From: Qipengyuania marincola
GTDB taxonomy: Bacteria; Pseudomonadota; Alphaproteobacteria; Sphingomonadales; Sphingomonadaceae
DNA length: 64,000 nucleotides
NCBI RefSeq assembly: GCF_029688625.1
Contig: NZ_JARULC010000002.1
Location: forward strand, 558,001-622,000
Reading direction: 5' to 3'
Below, one piece after another: positions 25,898 through 36,021 of the stretch. The translations under genes and the position numbers were made by a program. Below the pieces are notes generated by a model. That model had not been told where the DNA came from and made no database searches. It worked only from the letters and a program-made list of their open reading frames with translations. How positions within the stretch are numbered: position 1 is the stretch's first letter; the number at the start of each line of letters is the position of its first letter.

Positions 25898-28800
25898 ATG
25901 GGCTTTCGCAATATATCGGCATGGTCGATCCGGAACCCGACCATTCCGCTGGTCGCGTTTACCGCGCTTCTGCTGGCCGGTCTCATCAGCTTCATGCGCA
26001 TGGACGTGGTGAATAATCCGGACATCGAATTTCCGGCCGTCAATGTAAACATCTCGCAACCCGGCGCCGCTCCTACCGAAATCGAAAACCAGATCACGCA
26101 GCGTGTGGAAAGCGCAGTCCGCTCGCTCAATGGCGTGAAGACGATCAGTTCGACTGCAAGCGAGGGCAATTCGCGCACCTTCATCGAATTCCAGGTGGGA
26201 ATCGATCCGAACGACGCGACTGCCGAGGTGAAGAATGCCGTGGATTCCATTCGCGGGTCGCTGCCGGACGGGATACTCGAACCCCGCGTGACCAAGGTCG
26301 AAGTTGCGGGCGGCTTCCTCGGCATTTACGCCATCGAAGCCACCGACATGACGATCGAGCAGCTCAGCTGGTTCATCGACGATTACGTGGCCAAGCAACT
26401 GCTTTCGATCGAGGGCATGGCTGAAGCGGGGCGCTGGGGCGGGGTTGACCGCGAGATCGAAGTCATTCTCGAACTGCAGAAGATGCAAGCCTTTGGTGTC
26501 ACCGCCAGCCAGGTCAATCAGGTTTTGCGCACGGACAACCTCGATACGGCAGGCGGTATGGCAGAGGTGGGCGGAACGCGGCAGTCGGTCCGCGTGCTCG
26601 GCAACACCGATACTGCTTTCGAGCTGGGCCAGCGACAGATCCGGTTGCCGAACGGAACCGCCGTAAAATTGTCCGACATTGCGACAGTTCGCGATGGCTA
26701 TTCCGAACGCACCTCCATCAGCGAGGTGGGCGATAAGGAAGTGGTCAATTTTTACATGTCGCGTGCCAAGGGGGCATCCGATGTAACCGTCTACGAGGAG
26801 GCGAAAGAGAAGATCGCCCAGATGCAGGCGGAAAATCCGAATGTGAAATTCATCCCGCTGTTCGACACGGTTCGCTACACCGAGGAACAATACTCCAGTT
26901 CCATGGCCGCCATGATCGAGGGTGCCATCCTCGCTGTCGTGGTGGTTTTCTTCTTCCTGCGCGACTGGCGAGCAACCTTCATTTCCGCTGTCGCCATCCC
27001 GCTTTCGGCAATCCCCACCTTCTGGTTCATGGACCTGCTTGGCTTCAACCTAAACCAGCTCTCGCTGCTCGCACTCGCATTGGTTGCGGGCGTTCTTGTC
27101 GACGACGCGATTGTCGAGGTCGAGAATATCGTGCGCCATATGCGTATGGGGAAGACCGCCTATCAGGCCAGCATCGACGCAGCGGACGAAATCGGCCTGC
27201 CGGTCGTGGCGACGACCATGTGCATTGTCGCGGTCTTCCTGCCTGTCGGCCTGATGCCGGGCATATCAGGACAATTCTTCAAGAACTTCGGCCTTACCGT
27301 CGTTGTTGCCTCACTCATGAGCCTCGCTGTTGCGCGCATGATCACACCGATGCTTGCCGCCTACTTCATGAAGGCCAAGGGGACCGGGGCTCACGGCGAG
27401 GGCAAGTGGATGGATCGCTATATGGACGTCCTGCGCTGGTCGCTTGACCGCTCGGCGACCAATCGGATGCGCGATGGACTGGCGTCGCCGAAGCATCGCT
27501 GGCTTTATATCCTCAGCCTGTTCCTGGTGATACTCGCCCTCATCGTCGTCTCTGGCGGAGTGGTGATCTCCGTATTCGGCGTACTGGAACAGGCGCAAGT
27601 GCCGTCCACGATTGCTTCCGGTATCGTCGAGGATCCTCAGTCCTTTTTCTACACGCTGATCGAGAAGCCTCTCCAATTCGTGCAGCTCACCGTTTCGGTG
27701 CTCGTTGGCCTCTTTGCTTGCGTCCTCCTTCTGGCCGGTATCGGCATGCTGTGTAGGCTGATCGGGGCGCGTCTCGGCGACTCCTGGAAATATCTGCACG
27801 CGCGTCTGTACGACCATCGTTTCTGGATGATCAGCTTGGGGTGGTTCTCTTTCTTGCTGACGATCCTGCTCTTCCAGCAGTTACCGTTCCAGTTCTTCCC
27901 CGACACCGACGACCGTAACGTACGCGTCGAAATCGAGATGGTCCCCGGCACCACTTTGGAGTCCACAAAGCGCGTTACCAACCAGGTGTCCGGATTGCTG
28001 TACGATCAGCAAGAGGTCGAACTTGCGCTCAAGCGGATCGGAGAGGGCAATGCGTCAATCTTCGTGACGTTGCGCGACGATCGTGAGCGAACTTCGGTCG
28101 AGTTGCAGCGCCAGCTTGCCCCTCAGCTAGCGCAGATCGCCGATGCGCGGGTGAGGTTCCAATCGATGAACGGGCCCGGGGGCGGCGGAAGCGGGCGTGA
28201 CCTCACCGTGATGCTCGCGGGATCCGACCCGGTTCTGCTCAATTCGACAGCGGCGGACCTGGTCGAGCAGATGAAGTCTCTCGACAGCATCGTCGCGCCT
28301 CGGATTACCGCAGATGTCAGGCGGCCTGAAATTGTCATTCGACCACGTCCAGAACTGATGAGCGAACTGGGTGTGTCGACGATTGCCGTCGCTCAGACCA
28401 TCCGGATTGCGACGATGGGCGAGATCGAGCAGAATGCGGCACGCTTCTCGCTTTCCGATCGGCAGATTCCTATACGGGTCAGGCTTCCCGAAGCAGCGCG
28501 CGAAAATCTTGTCACCATCGAAAACCTTCCCGTACCGACCTCATCCGGTGCTTCGGTTCCCTTGGGGCGTATAGCGGACATTACGTTTGCCTCGGGCCCG
28601 ACAAGCATTCAGCGCTACAACCAGAACAGGCGCGTATTTATCGGCGCTGACCTCGCTGATGGCGTTCTGCGCGGAAATGCAATGGAAGAGATCGACGCTC
28701 TGCCTGCGCTTCAGGATCTGCCACAAGGTGTGATCCGCGACTCCGTAGGGCAGGATGAATCGCAAGAAGAACTGCTCGACAATTTCGCGGTCGCACTCCC

Positions 28801-29380
28801 GACCGGGATCTTCCTGGTCTTCGCGGTTCTGGTATTGCTCTACAAGCGCGTGATGAGCCCGTTGGTGAACATGACCTCCCTCGCCCTTGCCCCCTTGGGC
28901 GGCGTTTTCTTGCTGTGGCTTGTCGGACAGCCCATGTCGATGCCGGTCCTTATTGGTATTCTGCTCCTGCTGGGCATCGTGTCCAAGAATTCCATTCTGC
29001 TGATAGATTTCGCGATCGAGGCAATGGAGGCTGGCGTCGCCAAAATGGAGGCTATCGTCGATGCCGGACACAAGCGTGCGCAACCCATCGTCATGACAAC
29101 CGTCGCGATGACGGCGGGCATGGTGCCGGTGTCGCTTTCAGGGGTCCTGGGTTCCGGCGACGGCGCGTGGCGGGCGCCGATGGGAACGATGGTAATCGGC
29201 GGGCTGATCCTGTCGACGATCCTGACACTGCTGATCGTTCCGGCAGGCTTCAGCCTTGCTGACGGTTTCGAGAAGCGGGTCGGCCCGTGGCTGCGCAATC
29301 GCTTGCTGACGTACCGCCCCGGCGATGAGACGCGCAAGGTAGGACCAGATCGTGCAACGGAGATCGAGCCTGCCGAATGA
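25898..29380 (+). CDS. RND efflux pump inner-membrane permease with enlarged central region
   Basis: A 1160-residue RND transporter, about 110 residues longer than the usual 1030-1050. Ordinary features are the N-terminal helix (WSIRNPTIPLVAFTALLLAG), two large periplasmic domains, GVLVDDAIVEVENIVRHM in helix 4 carrying the adjacent aspartates of the proton relay, and GIVSKNSILLIDFAIE near the C-terminus. The extra length lies between the two halves (about residues 520-640) and contains two additional hydrophobic segments. It is a proton-driven exporter of the HAE-1 type, co-transcribed with its adaptor. No regulator is adjacent. Confidence 0.92.
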   Translation: MGFRNISAWSIRNPTIPLVAFTALLLAGLISFMRMDVVNNPDIEFPAVNVNISQPGAAPTEIENQITQRVESAVRSLNGVKTISSTASEGNSRTFIEFQVGIDPNDATAEVKNAVDSIRGSLPDGILEPRVTKVEVAGGFLGIYAIEATDMTIEQLSWFIDDYVAKQLLSIEGMAEAGRWGGVDREIEVILELQKMQAFGVTASQVNQVLRTDNLDTAGGMAEVGGTRQSVRVLGNTDTAFELGQRQIRLPNGTAVKLSDIATVRDGYSERTSISEVGDKEVVNFYMSRAKGASDVTVYEEAKEKIAQMQAENPNVKFIPLFDTVRYTEEQYSSSMAAMIEGAILAVVVVFFFLRDWRATFISAVAIPLSAIPTFWFMDLLGFNLNQLSLLALALVAGVLVDDAIVEVENIVRHMRMGKTAYQASIDAADEIGLPVVATTMCIVAVFLPVGLMPGISGQFFKNFGLTVVVASLMSLAVARMITPMLAAYFMKAKGTGAHGEGKWMDRYMDVLRWSLDRSATNRMRDGLASPKHRWLYILSLFLVILALIVVSGGVVISVFGVLEQAQVPSTIASGIVEDPQSFFYTLIEKPLQFVQLTVSVLVGLFACVLLLAGIGMLCRLIGARLGDSWKYLHARLYDHRFWMISLGWFSFLLTILLFQQLPFQFFPDTDDRNVRVEIEMVPGTTLESTKRVTNQVSGLLYDQQEVELALKRIGEGNASIFVTLRDDRERTSVELQRQLAPQLAQIADARVRFQSMNGPGGGGSGRDLTVMLAGSDPVLLNSTAADLVEQMKSLDSIVAPRITADVRRPEIVIRPRPELMSELGVSTIAVAQTIRIATMGEIEQNAARFSLSDRQIPIRVRLPEAARENLVTIENLPVPTSSGASVPLGRIADITFASGPTSIQRYNQNRRVFIGADLADGVLRGNAMEEIDALPALQDLPQGVIRDSVGQDESQEELLDNFAVALPTGIFLVFAVLVLLYKRVMSPLVNMTSLALAPLGGVFLLWLVGQPMSMPVLIGILLLLGIVSKNSILLIDFAIEAMEAGVAKMEAIVDAGHKRAQPIVMTTVAMTAGMVPVSLSGVLGSGDGAWRAPMGTMVIGGLILSTILTLLIVPAGFSLADGFEKRVGPWLRNRLLTYRPGDETRKVGPDRATEIEPAE

Positions 29381-29490
29381 ACGGGCGCAAATAGTCGGGA
29401 TATGTATGCAGCTGGCGACCCGGACCGGAAAGCGGAGTGGCGTGCCAACACCGCAATCCGGCTTGGGAAGGATGATTGCTCAGGTTGTGC

Positions 29491-29646
29491 TCAACAATAG
29501 ATTGCCTGCAAAATGCGCAGGACAATATCTCCGCCTGCGTTCTGATAGCAAAATGATGGCGGCTCACGATCCGATGCAGAGGCTGCATAAATCGGGACGC
29601 TCGCCAGTGACAATGCAGCAAAAACGCTAAAGATCTTTCTGGGCAT
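29491..29646 (-). CDS. Possible small secreted peptide
   Basis: An open frame of 51 codons in the otherwise empty 380 bases between the RND permease and the DUF445 gene. It has a strong ribosome-binding site (AAGGAGAG) about seven bases before the ATG, a typical signal peptide (PRKIFSVFAALSLASVPIYA, likely cut after YAASA) and a mature part of about 28 residues with two cysteines. I know no family for it. The surrounding 380 bases hold no other gene that I can see and are AT-richer than the neighbours. The evidence is the start signal and the signal peptide only. Confidence 0.5.
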   Translation of the reverse strand: MPRKIFSVFAALSLASVPIYAASASDREPPSFCYQNAGGDIVLRILQAIYC

Positions 29647-29759
29647 ATGGACTCTCCTTTCAATAGATTTGACGCGACGCAATTTGGTCACCCGTTATCG
29701 TATTCCAAATCTCACTCAGCGCAAATTTTTGGGAAAGAATCGACAGAGAAGACTTCCTT

Positions 29760-31013
29760 TTGAAGATTGAGATCGAACACACTCCCGACCGCGCGCGCGC
29801 CATGCGGCGCACCGCGACGGGCCTGATCGTGCTGATGGCGGCCCTGTTTCTCCTGTCTGGGCGCTATCTCGAGCTGCATCCGGCCTGGGGCTATCTCCAC
29901 GCTTTCGCCGAGGCGGCCATGGTCGGCGGGCTGGCCGATTGGTTTGCCGTGACCGCCCTGTTCCGCCGGCCCCTGGGCCTCCCGATTCCGCACACTGCGA
30001 TCATTCCCGAAAACAAGGACCGCATCGCCGACACCATGGCCGGCTTCCTGCGGGAGAATTTCCTGACCCCGGCGGTGGTCGGACGGCGCATGGGCTCGAT
30101 GAACCTCGCCAAGGCGGTGGGAAGCTACCTTGCCGATCCCAAGGCCACCCGCGATACGCGCATCCGGCTCGGCGCGGGCGAACTGGCGGTGGAAGTGCTG
30201 GAATCGCTCGATCCCGACAGGCTCGGCGGTCAGGTGCGCACGGGCATCAAGTCTCAGCTCGACAAGCTGGAAATCGCGCCGCTCCTGGGTGGCATGCTCC
30301 ATGCGATGATTGCCGATGGTCGCCACAAGCTGCTGATCGACAAGATCATTCGCTGGGCAGGGCTCGTGCTGGAGGACAATGAGGAGCTGGTGCGCGATAT
30401 GGTGCACAAGCGCGCCAATGCGATCCTGCGTTTTACTGGCCTCGACGAGCGCCTGGCCAATTCAGTGATCGATGGCCTCTACAAGCTGCTGGCGGAAGTG
30501 CTGGTCGATCCCGATCATCCGCTGCGCGACAAGATCGAAGAGGGCTTGCAGGAATTTGCCACCGGGCTGCGCGAAGATCCCGAGTTGCAGGCGCGGGTGG
30601 AGCGGATGAAGCGCGAATTGCTCAACAACCCGGCCATTGCCGAATGGTGGCAGGGCGTGTGGGAGCGCCTGCGCGCCAACCTCATCAAGACGATCCGCGA
30701 ATCCGGCGGGCTGGGCTCGAGCTATGTCAGCGAGACGCTGGGAGAGCTTGGTGCTGCGCTACGCGACGACGAGCGCTTGCAGCGGCAAGTCAACCGGTTC
30801 GCCCGCCGTACCGCCGTCGGCATCGCCACCCGCTATGGCGACCAGATCGTGCGTCTCGTATCGGAAACCGTGCGGCGCTGGGACGCGCAGACGATAACCG
30901 ATCGGGTAGAGAGCGCAGTGGGCCGCGATCTCCAGTTCATCCGCATCAATGGCACGATGGTCGGTGGTCTTGTCGGGCTCACGATCCACTTCGTAAGCGA
31001 GACCTTCTTTTGA
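29760..31013 (+). CDS. DUF445 family membrane protein
   Basis: A 417-residue protein with an N-terminal membrane segment (about residues 20-38), the family block AFAEAAMVGGLADWFAVTALFRRPLGLPIPHTAIIP, a long helical middle and a C-terminal hydrophobic segment (MVGGLVGLTIHFVSETFF). Members (YjiN-like) are inner-membrane proteins of unknown function. The start is uncertain: a TTG at 29760 with AGAGAAG upstream, or an ATG at 29802 at the edge of the membrane segment. Confidence 0.88.
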   Translation: MKIEIEHTPDRARAMRRTATGLIVLMAALFLLSGRYLELHPAWGYLHAFAEAAMVGGLADWFAVTALFRRPLGLPIPHTAIIPENKDRIADTMAGFLRENFLTPAVVGRRMGSMNLAKAVGSYLADPKATRDTRIRLGAGELAVEVLESLDPDRLGGQVRTGIKSQLDKLEIAPLLGGMLHAMIADGRHKLLIDKIIRWAGLVLEDNEELVRDMVHKRANAILRFTGLDERLANSVIDGLYKLLAEVLVDPDHPLRDKIEEGLQEFATGLREDPELQARVERMKRELLNNPAIAEWWQGVWERLRANLIKTIRESGGLGSSYVSETLGELGAALRDDERLQRQVNRFARRTAVGIATRYGDQIVRLVSETVRRWDAQTITDRVESAVGRDLQFIRINGTMVGGLVGLTIHFVSETFF

Positions 31014-31028
31014 CCAAGGGCTTAAGCG

Positions 31029-31955
31029 CTACCCGATGCGATAGAAAATCCGGTTGAGGTAATAGGAGCGGACTCCATTGCCTTTGGCATCCTTGGCGGG
31101 TTCGAAGACGGCTTTCTTCCGCATGACACCGCAGGGGCTGTCGTACTCGCCGAAACGATCAGCCACCGTCTGGTTCACCATCACGCAATCCTCGAGAGTC
31201 CCGTCGGCAGTCACTGTCATACGCAGCATGAAGTAGGCCTGCGCACCCGTACGCAAGGCCTTGAAGGGATATTCCCGCTGGATGGTGTCTACGACCTGTT
31301 CCATGTTCGTGATCCGAGGCGGGCTGACGACATGGCGTTGCTGTTCGGGATCAAAGCCCCAATGCTTCACCAGATCTTCCGTGCACATGTTCAACGCTGC
31401 GAGCGCCTTGTCCATCGGACCCAGGTCGAGCCGCACATCAGCGCGCCCTTTCTGGCTCAGGGTAAAGCGCTCGATGGGTTTGGCAGGCGGCGCATCCAGC
31501 GCCGCGAGCCCGACCGGATCGCTCGACCAATCCCGCTCGTCCTCACTCTCGTCCGATATCTTTTCGGAAGAAGCGACAATCGGGCTCGAAGCGGTCACAA
31601 GCCGACCGAATTCGCCCAAATCCATATCCCTGACTTCGATTTCGCCCTGGTCTCCACCCGGACCGAAGGCGTAACTTGCCTTTTCGCCAATCCGGTAGTC
31701 GTCGACGAGAGGACCGGCGACTGCCCAAGTCGCTGCCCGCGACGGTTCCCACTGCTCGAGGTAGAATGCTGTCCGGGCATCTTCCGGTCCGAACATACGC
31801 AGTAACCGGCATTTGTGTTCTGCCATGTCGAGGTGCCAATTGCTGGCAGGCTCCAGGACGGACGCTGCTGCATTCGCCGTAGCCGCAGAAGGCATTGTAA
31901 GTGCAGTCGCAGCCGCAAGCGTGAATGCGGCGGAAACTGATTCGATGCGGCTCAT
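31029..31955 (-). CDS. Secreted protein with C-terminal TonB-C-like domain
   Basis: A 308-residue exported protein. The signal peptide ends near residue 29, a poorly conserved body follows, and the last 75 residues resemble the TonB C-terminal fold ([18 protein letters not shown], then [20 protein letters not shown]). Sphingomonads have many such stand-alone TonB-C proteins; because there is no membrane anchor here, it is unlikely to be a true TonB. Its ribosome-binding site (GGGGGGA) lies inside the terminator hairpin of the upstream etfBA operon. Function unknown. Confidence 0.78.
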   Translation of the reverse strand: MSRIESVSAAFTLAAATALTMPSAATANAAASVLEPASNWHLDMAEHKCRLLRMFGPEDARTAFYLEQWEPSRAATWAVAGPLVDDYRIGEKASYAFGPGGDQGEIEVRDMDLGEFGRLVTASSPIVASSEKISDESEDERDWSSDPVGLAALDAPPAKPIERFTLSQKGRADVRLDLGPMDKALAALNMCTEDLVKHWGFDPEQQRHVVSPPRITNMEQVVDTIQREYPFKALRTGAQAYFMLRMTVTADGTLEDCVMVNQTVADRFGEYDSPCGVMRKKAVFEPAKDAKGNGVRSYYLNRIFYRIG

Positions 31956-31956
31956 G

Positions 31957-31991
31957 TAAAAATCCCCCCGAAGCTTGGATGCTTCGGAGGG
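31957..31991 (-). terminator. Terminator of etfBA
   Basis: Read on the minus strand, a stem of ten pairs and one mismatch (CCCTCCGAAGC / GCTTCGGGGGG) with a six-base loop is followed by ATTTTTAC. It lies 25 bases after the etfA stop. Its 3' arm is also the ribosome-binding site of the next gene. Confidence 0.85.
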
Positions 31992-32016
31992 ATATTTATC
32001 GGCTTAGTGGCGAGGA

Positions 32017-32946
32017 TCAAAGTTTTTCGGTCAATTCCGGCACGATTTTGTACAGATCACCGACAATGCCGATGTCTGCGACTTGGAAGATCGGAGCATC
32101 CTCGTCCTTGTTAATGGCGATGATGGTTTTGGAATCCTTCATCCCGGCGAGATGCTGGATCGCGCCCGAAATGCCGATGGCGATGTAGACTTCCGGAGCC
32201 ACGATCTTGCCGGTCTGGCCGACCTGGTAGTCGTTGGGGACATAGCCTGCATCCACCGCGGCGCGGCTGGCGCCGATCCCGGCATTCAGCTTGTCGGCCA
32301 GCGGGGTGATGACCTGGTCGAATGTTTCCGAATCCTTCAACGCGCGACCACCCGAAACGATGACCTTGGCGCTGGTGAGCTCGGGCCGGTCGCTTTGGGC
32401 CATTTCTTCGCCGACGAAAGACGAGATGCCTGCATCGCCAGTGCCGGAAACCTCTTCGATCGCAGCCGATCCGCCTTCGGCTTCTGCCTTGTCGAAGGCC
32501 GTTCCGCGTACGGTCAGCACCAGCTTTGCGTCCGAGGATTCGACCGTAGCGATGGCATTGCCCGCATAGATCGGACGGGTGAAGGTCTTGTCGCCTTCCA
32601 CCGAGAGGATGTCCGAGATCTGCATCACGTCGAGCAGGGCTGCCACGCGCGGTGCGATATTCTTGCCGGTGGTGGTAGCCGGAGCGACGAAAGCGTCATA
32701 GCCGTCCATCAGCTTGGCAGCGAGCGGCGCGACGTTTTCGGCCAGCTGGTGTTCGTACGCCGCATCGTCGGCCTTGAGCACCTTCGAAACGCCCGCGATC
32801 TTGGCAGCCGCTTCGGCAGCGCCGCCACAATTCGCGCCCGCCACGAGAGCGTGAACTTCGCCCAGCTTGCCTGCAGCAGTAACGGCGGCAAGCGTGGCGT
32901 CGGCGACGGACGTGTTGTCATGTTCGACCAGAACCAGAGTGTTCAT
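32017..32946 (-). CDS. etfA: Electron transfer flavoprotein subunit alpha
   Basis: A 309-residue EtfA. The C-terminal FAD domain carries [30 protein letters not shown], the [16 protein letters not shown] signature and [10 protein letters not shown]. With EtfB it takes electrons from acyl-CoA and other dehydrogenases and gives them to ETF:ubiquinone oxidoreductase. It is the second gene of etfBA, 29 bases after etfB. Confidence 0.95.
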   Translation of the reverse strand: MNTLVLVEHDNTSVADATLAAVTAAGKLGEVHALVAGANCGGAAEAAAKIAGVSKVLKADDAAYEHQLAENVAPLAAKLMDGYDAFVAPATTTGKNIAPRVAALLDVMQISDILSVEGDKTFTRPIYAGNAIATVESSDAKLVLTVRGTAFDKAEAEGGSAAIEEVSGTGDAGISSFVGEEMAQSDRPELTSAKVIVSGGRALKDSETFDQVITPLADKLNAGIGASRAAVDAGYVPNDYQVGQTGKIVAPEVYIAIGISGAIQHLAGMKDSKTIIAINKDEDAPIFQVADIGIVGDLYKIVPELTEKL

Positions 32947-32975
32947 GTCAGTAAATCCTTATTCCGCGGGTCCGC

Positions 32976-33722
32976 TCAGGCGATACCCATGGCCTTCATC
33001 TTGGCGACCAGCGCATCGACGTCCTCGACCTTTTCGCCCGCTTGGCGAACCGGCGGCTCGGAGACATTGGTGGTCTTGAGACGCGGCGCGGTGTCGACAC
33101 CGAAGTCGCTCGGTGTCTTCGTATCGAGCGGCTTCTTCTTTGCCTTCATGATATTGGGCAGCGAGGCATAGCGCGGCTCGTTCAGGCGCAGGTCGGTGGT
33201 AACGATGGCCGGCAGGGTCAGCTTGACCGTTTGCAGGCCGCCATCGACTTCGCGCTTCACGGTGACGCTGTCGCCGTCGACCTCGACCGTGTTGGCGAAA
33301 GTGCCCTGCGGCCGGTCCATCAGCGCCGCGAGCATCTGCCCGGTCTGGTTGCTGTCGTCGGAGATCGACTGCTTGCCAAGCATCACGATGCCCGGCTGTT
33401 CCTCGTCCGCGATCGCCTTCAGGATCTTGGCGACGGCGAGCGGCTCGAGATCGTCGTCGGTTTCAACGAGGATCGCGCGGTCGGCGCCCATCGCGAGTGC
33501 GGTGCGCAGCGTTTCCTGCGCCTTCGCCGGGCCGATCGAGACCGCGACGATCTCCTCGGCCTTGCCCGCCTCCTTGATGCGGATAGCTTCCTCGACGGCG
33601 ATCTCGTCGAACGGGTTCATGCTCATCTTCACGTTGGCGAGGTCGACGCCCGACCCGTCCGCCTTGACGCGCGGCTTGACGTTGTAGTCGATCACCCGCT
33701 TGACGGGGACGAGGATTTTCAT
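32976..33722 (-). CDS. etfB: Electron transfer flavoprotein subunit beta
   Basis: A 248-residue EtfB, which holds AMP. It opens with [20 protein letters not shown], has [19 protein letters not shown] and ends with the [20 protein letters not shown] signature that interacts with partner dehydrogenases. The ATG at 33722 starts the conserved protein; a longer frame to 33758 adds no conserved residues. A palindrome about 40 bases upstream is a likely operator. Confidence 0.95.
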   Translation of the reverse strand: MKILVPVKRVIDYNVKPRVKADGSGVDLANVKMSMNPFDEIAVEEAIRIKEAGKAEEIVAVSIGPAKAQETLRTALAMGADRAILVETDDDLEPLAVAKILKAIADEEQPGIVMLGKQSISDDSNQTGQMLAALMDRPQGTFANTVEVDGDSVTVKREVDGGLQTVKLTLPAIVTTDLRLNEPRYASLPNIMKAKKKPLDTKTPSDFGVDTAPRLKTTNVSEPPVRQAGEKVEDVDALVAKMKAMGIA

Positions 33723-33762
33723 GCGAATTCCTTCCTCTCGAAAAAGTCTGCCGCCCACCTAC

Positions 33763-33785
33763 CTTGCGTTTACGTAAACGTCAAG
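33763..33785. promoter_or_regulatory. Palindromic operator candidate upstream of etfBA
   Basis: The perfect 14-base palindrome CGTTTACGTAAACG (33767-33780) sits in a near-symmetric context, with CTTG on the left and TCAAG on the right. It lies 41-63 bases upstream of the etfB start. Its core resembles what I recall for LiuR-type MerR regulators of branched-chain amino acid and acyl-CoA catabolism, which often control etf genes. The match is from memory; no liuR gene is visible here. Confidence 0.5.
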
Positions 33786-33907
33786 CAGGTGACCCTGCCG
33801 GGTGTGGCGCAGAGATCCTCGGGCCGGAGGCAGAGCGACTGTCTCCGAATCTGTACTTGTAGTTCTATTATGCTTGGCCGCGGCGAAGGTTTCCTGCGAC
33901 CTTGCCA

Positions 33908-34696
33908 TCAGGGCGCGCGTTCGAATGCCGCACACAGATCGTGCCGATAAATCTGACGAAAGCCGAGCTCTGCAAGGACCGGCGGCGTGCCCTCGGGACC
34001 GAGCAAATGCTCACCCGCTTCGAGCAGGATTCGACGACAGTTTTGCAGCGCGCCACTCTCGTGGGCGAGCACGGCATCTTCCGCCCCCTCGATATCCATG
34101 ACCAGATCGAAGCAGGTGATCGCGTGCTTTTCGAGCAGCTGCGACAGCGTTCGCGTTGGCACCTCGACATTGCCATCGTCCGATACTTTGCCGGACAGGC
34201 CGCGGCCGGCTGCGAAACGAACGGTCTGAGCGCCGCTGTAATCGATGGCAAACTGTTCGACCACGACATCGCCAAACCCATTGAGCTCGAGATTGCGGCG
34301 GGCGCGTGCCGCGAGCGACGGCTCGGCTTCCACCGAGATTTGCCGTTTGCCTGCCGACCGGCGCCGCGCGAGTTCGCACGAGATCACCCCGATCGACGCG
34401 CCCAGCTCCACGACATCGTGCGTGCCATCGTAGAAATGCGTGGCCATGTAGCGTTCGCCGCGCTCGTAGAGACCGACCAGAAGGGAAGCGGCGTGGCGCT
34501 CGTGCCCGCCGCGCAAGTCAAAGCGCAGCCCCCGGCTCGCGACGATCCCGTCACTGCCCAGCGCAAGGTGTCGCAGAGCCGGATTGTCGGCCAGCGCCGC
34601 AAAGGCGCGCGCCTTGAGCGGTTCAGGCAGGCGCGCGCGGATGCGGTCGAGCAGCGGTTGGCGAAGCGGCGACCCCCTGGCTCCGGAGTCGCGCAT
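33908..34696 (-). CDS. FkbM family methyltransferase
   Basis: A 262-residue SAM-dependent methyltransferase of the FkbM type. It has [18 protein letters not shown] (motif I), [19 protein letters not shown] (acidic loop after strand 2) and [13 protein letters not shown], typical of FkbM. Members O-methylate sugars, polyketides or other hydroxyls; the substrate is unknown. It starts only five bases after the sucC stop and is probably transcribed with it, though no functional link is obvious. Confidence 0.85.
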   Translation of the reverse strand: MRDSGARGSPLRQPLLDRIRARLPEPLKARAFAALADNPALRHLALGSDGIVASRGLRFDLRGGHERHAASLLVGLYERGERYMATHFYDGTHDVVELGASIGVISCELARRRSAGKRQISVEAEPSLAARARRNLELNGFGDVVVEQFAIDYSGAQTVRFAAGRGLSGKVSDDGNVEVPTRTLSQLLEKHAITCFDLVMDIEGAEDAVLAHESGALQNCRRILLEAGEHLLGPEGTPPVLAELGFRQIYRHDLCAAFERAP

Positions 34697-34701
34697 CCGG
34701 C

Positions 34702-35901
34702 TCAGGCGGCCTTCTTGACCTCGGCCACGATCTTGCGCGCAGCATCACCCAGGTCGTCGGCGCTGACGATCGGAAGGCCGGAATTCTCGAGGATTTCCTT
34801 GCCGGCTTCGACATTCGTGCCTTCGAGGCGGACGACCAGCGGGACGGAAAGATTCACGTCCTTCGCCGCCTGCACGATGCCGTTCGCGATCACGTCGCAT
34901 TTCATGATGCCGCCGAAAATATTGACGAGGATGCCCTCGACCGCCGGGTCCTTAAGGATGATCTTGAATGCCGCGGTGACTTTTTCGGTCGTGGCGCCGC
35001 CGCCCACGTCGAGGAAGTTGGCAGGGAAGGCACCGTTCAGCTTGATGATGTCCATCGTCGCCATGGCGAGGCCCGCGCCGTTGACCATGCAGCCGATGTT
35101 GCCGTCGAGCTTGATGTAGGCAAGGTCGTACTCGCTCGCCTCGACTTCGGCTGGATCTTCCTCGGTTTCGTCGCGCAGCGCCTCGATATCCTTGTGGCGG
35201 AACAGGGCGTTGCCGTCGAAGCTCATCTTGGTGTCGAGCACGATCAGCTGGCCGTCATCGGTTTCGACCAGCGGGTTGATCTCCAGCATCTCGCAGTCAA
35301 GGTCCATGAATGCGGTGTAGAGCTGCTTCGTCAGCTTCTGGCACTGCTTGTTCAGGTCGCCGGTCAGCTTCAGCGCGAAGGCGGCCGCCCGTCCGTGGTG
35401 CGGCATGAAGCCCTGCGCCGGGTCGATGGTGATGGTGGTGATCTTTTCGGGCGTCGAATGCGCCACTTCCTCGATGTCCATGCCGCCTTCGGTGGAGACG
35501 ATCATCGCGACCTGCCCGCTCGCCCGGTCGACCAGCATCGAGAGGTAGTATTCCTTCGCGATATCGACCCCGTCGGTGACGTAGAGGCGATTGACCTGCT
35601 TGCCCTCGTCGCCGGTCTGCACAGTCACCAGCGTGTTGCCGAGCATTTCTTCCGCATCGCGCTTCACGTCATCGATCGACTTGGCGAGGCGAACGCCACC
35701 CTTCGCGTCTGCACCCAGCTCCCTGAACTTGCCTTTCCCGCGGCCGCCGGCATGGATCTGCGCCTTGACCACGTAAAGCGGCCCAGGCAGCTTCTTCGCG
35801 CCTTCCACGGCTTCCTCGACCGTGAGCGCGGCATGTCCGGCGGGCACCGCGATGCCGTATTTCGCGAGCAGTTCCTTGGCCTGGTATTCGTGGATATTCA
35901 T
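34702..35901 (-). CDS. sucC: Succinate--CoA ligase (ADP-forming) subunit beta
   Basis: A 399-residue SucC of standard length. It begins [16 protein letters not shown], has an ATP-grasp domain (about residues 5-220; [15 protein letters not shown]) and the CoA-ligase half with [16 protein letters not shown]. With SucD it makes succinate and ATP from succinyl-CoA in the citric acid cycle. SucD and the 2-oxoglutarate dehydrogenase genes, often adjacent in alphaproteobacteria, are absent here. It diverges from the cysQ-like gene. Confidence 0.95.
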   Translation of the reverse strand: MNIHEYQAKELLAKYGIAVPAGHAALTVEEAVEGAKKLPGPLYVVKAQIHAGGRGKGKFRELGADAKGGVRLAKSIDDVKRDAEEMLGNTLVTVQTGDEGKQVNRLYVTDGVDIAKEYYLSMLVDRASGQVAMIVSTEGGMDIEEVAHSTPEKITTITIDPAQGFMPHHGRAAAFALKLTGDLNKQCQKLTKQLYTAFMDLDCEMLEINPLVETDDGQLIVLDTKMSFDGNALFRHKDIEALRDETEEDPAEVEASEYDLAYIKLDGNIGCMVNGAGLAMATMDIIKLNGAFPANFLDVGGGATTEKVTAAFKIILKDPAVEGILVNIFGGIMKCDVIANGIVQAAKDVNLSVPLVVRLEGTNVEAGKEILENSGLPIVSADDLGDAARKIVAEVKKAA

Positions 35902-36021
35902 GAGAGCGTTCGTCCTTCGCGCCGATGCGCGGCTGGAGGGTTGGGAATCGTGGCCGCGCATAAGCATACGTAGGCCTTCTTGAAAAGTGCCGCGTTCGGG
36001 TGCAGTTGCGCTGCCGATCCC

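Noticed and set aside
24644..26890. A 748-codon minus-strand open frame opposite the efflux genes
   Set aside because: It is antisense to two clear RND genes, rich in His, Arg and Asp, and has no start signal. It reflects high GC at third positions of the plus-strand genes.
24202..29380. Genomic island or mobile origin for the efflux region
   Set aside because: No integrase, tRNA target, direct repeats or clear composition change beyond slightly lower GC was seen.
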